Source: Halosimplex rubrum (GTDB lineage Archaea > Halobacteriota > Halobacteria > Halobacteriales > Haloarculaceae). Taken from it: a stretch of DNA of 64,000 nt. The position numbers and the translations under genes were made by a program. The first letter of the stretch is position 1. Each line of letters opens with the position of its first letter. The notes below the pieces were generated by a model. That model was not told the DNA's origin, made no database searches, and saw nothing but the letters and a program-made list of their open reading frames with translations. The DNA lies in NCBI RefSeq assembly GCF_013415885.1, contig NZ_CP058910.1:1860001-1924000 (forward strand), in the 5' to 3' direction. Below are positions 59,079-64,000 of this stretch, piece by piece.

Positions 59079-60308
59079 CTATTCGGTGGTCTCGCTCGCC
59101 GTCTGGCCCCCGTCGCTCCCGCCACCGGGGGAGTCGTCGACGGACCCGGCTTCCGCGGACTCGCCCGCCGGTGGCCCTTGCCCGAACGCGCCGGCAGCGT
59201 CGCCGCCCGCTCCGCCGGGCTGCTGTCCGTCCCCGTCTTGCTGGGGGCTCTCATCCTCGCCCTGCCGGTCGGGCGGTCCCTCGTGGAGTTTGATCGTGAC
59301 GATCCCCTCGCCGGCGGTGTACTCGTAGAGCGTCCACTTCGGGAGGGTGAGGACGCCGTTCATCTTGCGGACGCGGATCTGCTTCATCAGCGACCCCTCG
59401 ACGAGCTCCTCGTCGAGGTTGAGTTCGACGATGCCGTCGACCATGTAGTTCAGGTCGTGGGGGAACTGCCGGTCCTCGCCGGTCACCGTGGCACCGGCGT
59501 AGATGGGGACGAACCGGCTCTTGCACACCTCCGCGCGCACGTCCTTGAGGAAGTCGTAGGCCTGGACCGGCTGGACCAGCGACCCGAACTCCGTCAGCGA
59601 GTCGACGACGACCACCCCCTGGTCCTCCATGCCACGGTCTTCGAGCACGTCGTCGATACGGTTGTGGAGTTCGCCCAGTTCGGTCGGGTCGCGGACCTGC
59701 GTGGTCGCGTCGGCGGCCGTCTCCGAGAGGAAGGCGTTCCAGTCGTTGAGCCGCTCGTACATCCGCTCGCGGTTCTCCAGGCGGTAGGTGAAACAGTCGA
59801 CGATCTGCAGTTGGCCGGACTCCAGGTAGGGGAGGACGTTCCAGTCCAGCGTGACGAACTCCTGGACCACCGACATCGGCGGTTCGAGGAAGGAGACGAA
59901 GGCGGCGGGTTCCCCGCGCTGGAGCGCGCGCCAGACGAGTTCGGCCTGGATCGCCTCGGTACGCGTGCCCGCCAGGTCCGTCAGGAGGACGAACGAGTTG
60001 CGGGGGATCCCCTGCGGGAGGCTCTCGTCCAGCGGTGCCACGCCCGTGGGGACCCGGCGACAGCCGTGGAACTGGGTGAACACCTTCTCGCCGTCGTCGG
60101 CCGCCTCCCGACAGGCGACACAGCAGTACGTGTACCGGTGGCCGTCGCGCTCGGCGACCACCGGGTCGCTCGGGACCGGGAGCCGACAGTAGTCACAGCG
60201 GCCGCGGCCGCCCGACTCCTCGCCCGGTCCGCCGTGCGGCCCGGTCCCCCCTGTCGGCGTCGCGCCGTTCGGCTGACTTCCCGTCGGTGCGTTCGGATCC
60301 TCTGCCAT
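59079..60308 (-). CDS. RecA-superfamily ATPase-like protein with N-terminal metal finger
   Basis: This 409-residue protein has a disordered head, a Cys cluster (C38/C41 in CDYC and C62/C63/C66 in YCCVAC) resembling a TRASH/YHS metal finger, and a RecA/RAD55-like domain (about 85-330). Strands and helices follow the RAD55/GvpD pattern: PLDESLPQGIPRNSFVLLTD, AAFVSFLEPPMSVVQEFVTL and GVVVVDSLTEFGSLV (Walker B-like about 228-242). The expected P-loop reads TDLAGTRTEA (110-119), with no lysine, so ATP hydrolysis is doubtful. A low-complexity Gly/Asp/Gln tail ends it. Similar haloarchaeal proteins are signal or gas-vesicle regulators. Function unknown. Confidence 0.75.
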   Translation of the reverse strand: MAEDPNAPTGSQPNGATPTGGTGPHGGPGEESGGRGRCDYCRLPVPSDPVVAERDGHRYTYCCVACREAADDGEKVFTQFHGCRRVPTGVAPLDESLPQGIPRNSFVLLTDLAGTRTEAIQAELVWRALQRGEPAAFVSFLEPPMSVVQEFVTLDWNVLPYLESGQLQIVDCFTYRLENRERMYERLNDWNAFLSETAADATTQVRDPTELGELHNRIDDVLEDRGMEDQGVVVVDSLTEFGSLVQPVQAYDFLKDVRAEVCKSRFVPIYAGATVTGEDRQFPHDLNYMVDGIVELNLDEELVEGSLMKQIRVRKMNGVLTLPKWTLYEYTAGEGIVTIKLHEGPPDRQGEDESPQQDGDGQQPGGAGGDAAGAFGQGPPAGESAEAGSVDDSPGGGSDGGQTASETTE

Positions 60309-60399
60309 GCGGATCGGTAGCAGGCGAGCGCGGAAAACGCTGCGGCCGTGTGCGTGCCCGGCGACCCGCCGCCCGGTCGTCGATCGCCGCGCGCCGGGA

Positions 60400-61065
60400 T
60401 CAGGTGTCGTCGCGGTCGGCGCCCGCTTCGCTCCGGAGCCCGCGGAGCGACGGGCCGGCCGCGAGCAGGAGCGCCGCCTCGTGGCCCCGGGGAACCCACC
60501 CGTAGACGTGGTTGAGCATGACGTAGGTGACGATGCCGAGGAAGAGGCTGAGTGACCACGCCGCGACGGCGATCCGGCCGACGCGGGCGTGGGACGTCTC
60601 GCGTAACTCGCTGGGGCTGTGGGTCAGCCCGAGGACGACGGCGTGGAGGACGACCGGCACGGCCACCGCCGACAGGACGATGTGAACCGCCAGCATCGCC
60701 AGGTAGGCGTAGTAGACGGCGCCCTCGGCGAGGATCGACTTCTCGAACCCGCCGCCGACTTTCAGCAGGTACATCACGAGAAAGACCATGATGAGCGCGA
60801 ACGCCGTCAGCATCGCTCGCCGGTGTTTCGCGACCTCGCCGCGCTTGATGTAGCGCACCCCGACGAGGATCGAGACCAGCGCCAGCGAGTTGACGACGGC
60901 GATGGCGTCACCCAGGAGGATGACCAGATCGTCGCTGATCGACGGGAACGGCGCGTAGGGCGTGAACGCGCCGATGACGAGCGCGTAACCGATGACCGAG
61001 AGGACGGCGGTGACCCGGCGCGGGTTCGCCCGCGCCCGCGACTGCAGGGAGTCGGCGACTGCCAT
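60400..61065 (-). CDS. DUF420 family membrane protein (CtaM/heme-copper-oxidase linked)
   Basis: This 221-residue protein has six membrane helices with the DUF420 pattern: RRVTAVLSVIGYALVIGAFT (about 15-34), a histidine in RGEVAKHRRAMLTAFALIMV (about 75-95), MLAVHIVLSAVAVPVVLHAV (about 125-145) and THARVGRIAVAAWSLSLFLG (about 160-180). The family is encoded near heme-copper oxidase genes in many prokaryotes and includes the oxidase assembly factor CtaM. The histidines may bind heme. The ATG at 61,065 was chosen over an upstream extension with Arg and Gly. Confidence 0.87.
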   Translation of the reverse strand: MAVADSLQSRARANPRRVTAVLSVIGYALVIGAFTPYAPFPSISDDLVILLGDAIAVVNSLALVSILVGVRYIKRGEVAKHRRAMLTAFALIMVFLVMYLLKVGGGFEKSILAEGAVYYAYLAMLAVHIVLSAVAVPVVLHAVVLGLTHSPSELRETSHARVGRIAVAAWSLSLFLGIVTYVMLNHVYGWVPRGHEAALLLAAGPSLRGLRSEAGADRDDT

Positions 61066-61217
61066 ACCGGATCTGTGGACGCCGTCGGTATACCCGCTTC
61101 GGAATCGCGGGTGGCGTCGACCCGCGGCGCTCCGACCTCGCCGCTCCGGCAGCGTCGGCCCCGCCGCTCGCAAAAATCACCGCAAACGTGAAACGGGAAT
61201 CGGTCCAACTAGCGGCC

Positions 61218-61637
61218 ATGAGCGCAGAGCAGGGCCAACGGCAGATCCGCTGTCTCGTCGCCAAGGTCGGGCTCGACGGGCACGACCGGGGCGCGCACGT
61301 CATCGCGCGGGCGCTGCGGGACGCGGGGTTCGAGGTCATCTACTCCGGCCTGCACCGCTCGCCCGACGAGGTCGTCCAGGCCGCCGTCCAGGAGGACGTG
61401 GACGTGCTCGGCATCTCCATCCTCTCGGGGGCGCACAACACGCTCGTCCCGAAGATCATGGACGGGCTGGCGGAGTACGGCGCCCGCGAGGACACGCTGG
61501 TGCTGGTCGGCGGGATCATCCCCGACGACGACGAGGAGCGACTGCGCGAGGCGGGCGTCGCCGAGATCTTCGGTCCGGGCGCCTCGATGGACGAGATGAT
61601 CGACTACATCCGGGCGAACGCGCCCGAACGACGATGA
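61218..61637 (+). CDS. mcmA2: Methylmalonyl-CoA mutase, cobalamin-binding subunit
   Basis: This 139-residue protein is the B12-binding half of the mutase, here as a separate subunit as in haloarchaea. The cobalamin-binding motif is present: KVGLDGHDRGAHVIARALRD (about 14-33; DxHxxG with His) followed by SGLHRSPDEVVQAAVQEDVD, ISILSGAHNTLV (about 66-77), LVGGIIPDDDEERL and IFGPGASMDEMIDYI. It isomerises methylmalonyl-CoA to succinyl-CoA with the large subunit (mcmA1), which is not in the window. The ATG at 61,218 is chosen. Its stop overlaps the meaB start by 4 bases. Confidence 0.93.
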   Translation: MSAEQGQRQIRCLVAKVGLDGHDRGAHVIARALRDAGFEVIYSGLHRSPDEVVQAAVQEDVDVLGISILSGAHNTLVPKIMDGLAEYGAREDTLVLVGGIIPDDDEERLREAGVAEIFGPGASMDEMIDYIRANAPERR

Positions 61638-62773
61638 CGAGCGGGGACTCGGAGAATCCGTCCGAATCCACCGACGACCTCGACCCCCTCATCGCGGACC
61701 TGCTCGACGGGAGACACCGGGCGCTGGCGCGGACGATCACGAAAATCGAGAACCGCTCGCCGGGGTACCGGGACCTGGTCTCCCAGCTACACGCCCACAC
61801 CGGCGACGCCGACGTGATCGGGATCACCGGCAGCCCCGGCGCGGGCAAGTCGACGCTGGTCGACAAGCTCGCCGCGACCTACCGCGAGGCGGGCCTCACC
61901 GTCGGCGTCATCGCCATCGACCCGGCCTCGCCCTTTACCGGCGGCGCGGTCCTCGGGGACCGGATCCGAATGGCCTCGAACGTCGGCGACATGGACGTGT
62001 TCTTCCGGTCGATGTCCGCCCGCGGGACGCTCGGCGGCCTCTCGACGGCGACGACGGACGCGGTGAAGGCGCTGGACGCCTTCGGCAAGGACAAGGTCAT
62101 CGTCGAGACCGTCGGCGCCGGCCAGAACGAGGTCGACATCGTCCGCACCGCCGATACGGTGGTCGTACTGGTCCCGCCGGGCAGCGGCGACGACGTGCAG
62201 ATGCTCAAAGCGGGGATCCTGGAGATCGCCGACCTGTTCGTCGTCAACAAGGCCGACCTGGACGGCGCCGACCGCACCGTCAGCGAACTGCGGGAGATGC
62301 TCCAGCTGCGCGACGGCGAGGTCGAGGCCGGCGGGCACCACGGCTTCGCCGAGACCACCGTCGACGTGGGCGGCGGGACCGGTCCCGAAGGCGGCGGTGT
62401 CGGCAGCGACGGGGCGGCCGAGGGCGCCGACGCGGAGGGGGTTGAGCCCTGGGACCCGCCGATCGTCGAGACGGTCGCCGACCGCGGCGAGGGGATCGAC
62501 GACCTGATCGCGGCGATGGACGACCACCGGGCGTACCTCGTCGAGTCGGGCCAGCTGGAGGCGAAGGCCCGGACGCGCTACGCCGATGAGATACGGACGC
62601 TCCTCCGGGAGGACGCGCGCGAGCTACTCGCCGAGGAGATCGAGGCCCGCGGCGGCCTCGACGAGCGCGTCGACGCCGTCCTCCGTCGCGAGACGGACCC
62701 CTACACCGTCGCCGAGGCGGTCCTCGAACCGCTCGCCGACTGCGTGGCCGGGCGCCGTGAGTCTCGGGAGTAG
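61634..62773 (+). CDS. meaB: Methylmalonyl-CoA mutase-associated GTPase MeaB
   Basis: This 379-residue G3E P-loop GTPase helps load and protect the mutase cofactor. Walker A is GITGSPGAGKSTLVDKL (about 54-70). It has the MeaB pattern VIAIDPASPFTGGAVLGDRIRM (about 94-115), FFRSMSARGTLGGLS (about 121-135), ETVGAGQNEVDIV (about 157-169), NKADL (about 203-207) and a C-terminal dimerisation arm. A Gly/Asp-rich insertion of about 30 residues (about 245-274; VGGGTGPEGGGVGSDGAAEG) is unusual. Its start overlaps mcmA2 (ATGA), so the two are coupled, as expected for the pair that works on the mutase. Confidence 0.94.
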   Translation: MTSGDSENPSESTDDLDPLIADLLDGRHRALARTITKIENRSPGYRDLVSQLHAHTGDADVIGITGSPGAGKSTLVDKLAATYREAGLTVGVIAIDPASPFTGGAVLGDRIRMASNVGDMDVFFRSMSARGTLGGLSTATTDAVKALDAFGKDKVIVETVGAGQNEVDIVRTADTVVVLVPPGSGDDVQMLKAGILEIADLFVVNKADLDGADRTVSELREMLQLRDGEVEAGGHHGFAETTVDVGGGTGPEGGGVGSDGAAEGADAEGVEPWDPPIVETVADRGEGIDDLIAAMDDHRAYLVESGQLEAKARTRYADEIRTLLREDARELLAEEIEARGGLDERVDAVLRRETDPYTVAEAVLEPLADCVAGRRESRE

Positions 62774-62839
62774 CTCCTCCCTCCCCGACACTGTCCGCTG
62801 AACATCACTTATATGCGGGCGAGGCCCCAACCCACGGGT

Positions 62840-63775
62840 ATGAAACTGCGGACAGTCGTCGGAGCGACGCTCGGAGCAGTCGGCGCGGCAGCCGCGACCA
62901 ACCGGGTGCTCGGTCGGCGGGCCGGCGAACTCGGCCCGCCGCTCGCGGGCGACGCCGGCACCTACCGCTGGCGCGGGTTCGACGTGGCCTACACGGAGGC
63001 CGGCGACCCCGACGACCAGGATCTGGTCCTGTTGCACGGTATCAACGCCGCGGCGACCAGCAACGAGTGGCGCATGGTCTTCGAGACCCTCGCCGAGGAC
63101 TACCACGTCATCGCGCCCGACCTGCCCGGGTTCGGGCGGTCCGACCGCCCGCCGCTGACCTACTCGGCGTCGCTGTACACCACGTTTGTCCGCGACTTCC
63201 TGACCGACACCAGCGACGACGCCGTCGTCGTCGCGTCGTCGCTGACCGGCGCCTACGCCGCCGACGCCGCCCGCGACGTGGCCGTGTCGCGGCTCGTGCT
63301 GGTCTGCCCGACCGCCGACACGGTCCCGGGCCGGCGCGTCTGGCTCCGGTCGCTGATCCGCGCGCCGGTCGTCGGGCAGGCGATCTACAACGGGATCGTG
63401 AGCGACCGGTCGATCCGCTACTTCCACGACGACCACGGTTATCACGACACCTCGAAGCTCAACTCCGAGACGGTCCGCTACGAGTGGGAGAGCGCCCACC
63501 AGCCGGGCGCGCGGTTCGCCCCCGCCTCCTTTATCAGCGGCCACCTCGACCCCGACGTCGACCTGGCCGAGGTCCTCGGAGACCTGAGCGTCCCGGTCAC
63601 GCTCGTCTGGGGCGCCGAGACGGACATGCCGCCGCTGTCGACCGGCCGCGAACTCGCCGAGGCCGCCGACGTGGAACTGGTCTCCATCGGCGACTCGGAA
63701 CTGCTCCCGCACGTCGAGCACCCCGTCGAGTTCCTCGACGTGGTGCGCGGAGTGACCGTCGAGTCCGGGGCCTGA
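62840..63775 (+). CDS. Alpha/beta-fold hydrolase
   Basis: This 311-residue protein has a short hydrophobic N-terminal segment (MKLRTVVGATLGAVGAAAAT, possible signal or anchor) and then the alpha/beta fold. The oxyanion site is VLLHGINAAATSNEWRMVFE (about 58-77). IAPDLPGFGRSDRP follows, then the nucleophile elbow VVASSLTGAYAADAA (about 132-146, Ser within ASSLTG rather than GxSxG). The late Asp is in LVWGAETDMPPLS (about 253-265) and His in LLPHVEHPVEFLD. The ATG at 62,840 with GGGTATG upstream is chosen. The substrate is unknown. It follows meaB after 66 bases. Confidence 0.83.
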   Translation: MKLRTVVGATLGAVGAAAATNRVLGRRAGELGPPLAGDAGTYRWRGFDVAYTEAGDPDDQDLVLLHGINAAATSNEWRMVFETLAEDYHVIAPDLPGFGRSDRPPLTYSASLYTTFVRDFLTDTSDDAVVVASSLTGAYAADAARDVAVSRLVLVCPTADTVPGRRVWLRSLIRAPVVGQAIYNGIVSDRSIRYFHDDHGYHDTSKLNSETVRYEWESAHQPGARFAPASFISGHLDPDVDLAEVLGDLSVPVTLVWGAETDMPPLSTGRELAEAADVELVSIGDSELLPHVEHPVEFLDVVRGVTVESGA

Positions 63776-63805
63776 CCGGGTGGCTGGCCGTCACCACTTC
63801 CCGCC

Positions 63806-64000
63806 TCAGCGCGGCCGGAAGACGACCGCCCGATCCCCCGTCGTCTCCCGTTCGCCCACACCGATACCGACGGGCATCCCCACGTCCACGTCGTCGGGGT
63901 CGGCGCCGCGCAGCAGACCGGTCACGCGGACGGGGCCGTAGTCGACGATGGCGGTGACGTAGGGCGTGTCGGCGCTGAACTGCGGCGTCGCGACCGAGAC
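63806..64000 (-). CDS. OB-fold domain protein, DUF35-like (3' end only)
   Basis: The last 64 residues of a gene are visible: VATPQFSADTPYVTAIVDYG, then GPVRVTGLLRGADPDDVDVG, MPVGIGVGE and AVVFRPR before the stop at 63,806-63,808. This is the C-terminal OB-fold of the zinc-ribbon/OB DUF35 proteins that accompany thiolases and acyl-CoA enzymes (strand pattern Y-x-V-x-I-x-Y-G-P-V-R-V). The zinc ribbon would be outside the window. Its end is 31 bases from the alpha/beta hydrolase stop, in tail-to-tail orientation. Confidence 0.72.
   Translation of the reverse strand, partial: VSVATPQFSADTPYVTAIVDYGPVRVTGLLRGADPDDVDVGMPVGIGVGERETTGDRAVVFRPR

Overview
The window is high-GC, acid-rich archaeal DNA from a halophilic archaeon (class Halobacteria). 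The evidence is TFB, prefoldin beta, archaeal TATA boxes with leaderless starts, type II 3-dehydroquinate synthase, an AglD-type protein-glycosylation enzyme, twin-arginine lipoproteins and very acidic proteins. The genus cannot be fixed from sequence alone; a Haloarcula-like relative is plausible.

Region 1 (1-13,568) is the right part of a provirus of tailed-virus type. All genes run on the minus strand, mostly joined by 4-8 base start/stop overlaps. Reading leftward there is a small accessory pair, a 1263-residue primase-polymerase/helicase, a winged-helix protein, a zinc protein, two small membrane proteins, several tiny genes, then the packaging and head module: small terminase candidate, large terminase, portal, Mu gpF-like protein, protease-scaffold and decoration protein. 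The element continues beyond the left edge. No integrase or attachment site is visible. A 78-base tRNA-like element with a canonical T arm sits at about 8.0 kb.

Region 2 (13,569-28,700) is core chromosome: prefoldin beta and a DUF3194 partner, membrane proteins, then an aromatic amino-acid block. This has trpC-trpB-(a 21-codon micro-ORF)-trpA, followed by the archaeal early shikimate enzymes (ADH synthase, DHQ synthase II, AroD). A glycosyltransferase, a soluble chemotaxis-type transducer, TFB and a DUF84 NTPase follow. The trp promoter has an 18-bp palindrome at the expected transcription start. The trpA ribosome-binding site and start codon lie in a 14-bp hairpin that translation of the micro-ORF should open.

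Region 3 (28,700-35,400) is an iron locus. A Tat-exported binding lipoprotein and an MFS exporter diverge from two overlapping IucA/IucC siderophore synthetases. Three palindromes of the form TTTAGG-N4-CCTAAA lie in the promoters, implying one DtxR-family iron repressor.

Region 4 (35,400-50,800) holds an AglD-like glycosyltransferase/flippase fusion, a radical SAM protein, an AI-2E family permease, an ABC exporter, a hybrid sensor kinase, a DUF429 protein, a Tat-signal small protein coupled to an amidase, an Hsp20, an FAD oxidoreductase, a peroxiredoxin and a HalX response regulator.

Region 5 (50,800-64,000) holds a winged-helix regulator, a MaoC hydratase, cytochrome oxidase subunit II and a CtaA/CtaB fusion, a SelW-like protein, a bactofilin-like membrane protein, a 29-bp minisatellite, an ABC-2 exporter, a RecA-like protein with a degenerate P-loop, a DUF420 protein, the split methylmalonyl-CoA mutase small subunit with its MeaB chaperone, an alpha/beta hydrolase and the 3' end of an OB-fold gene.
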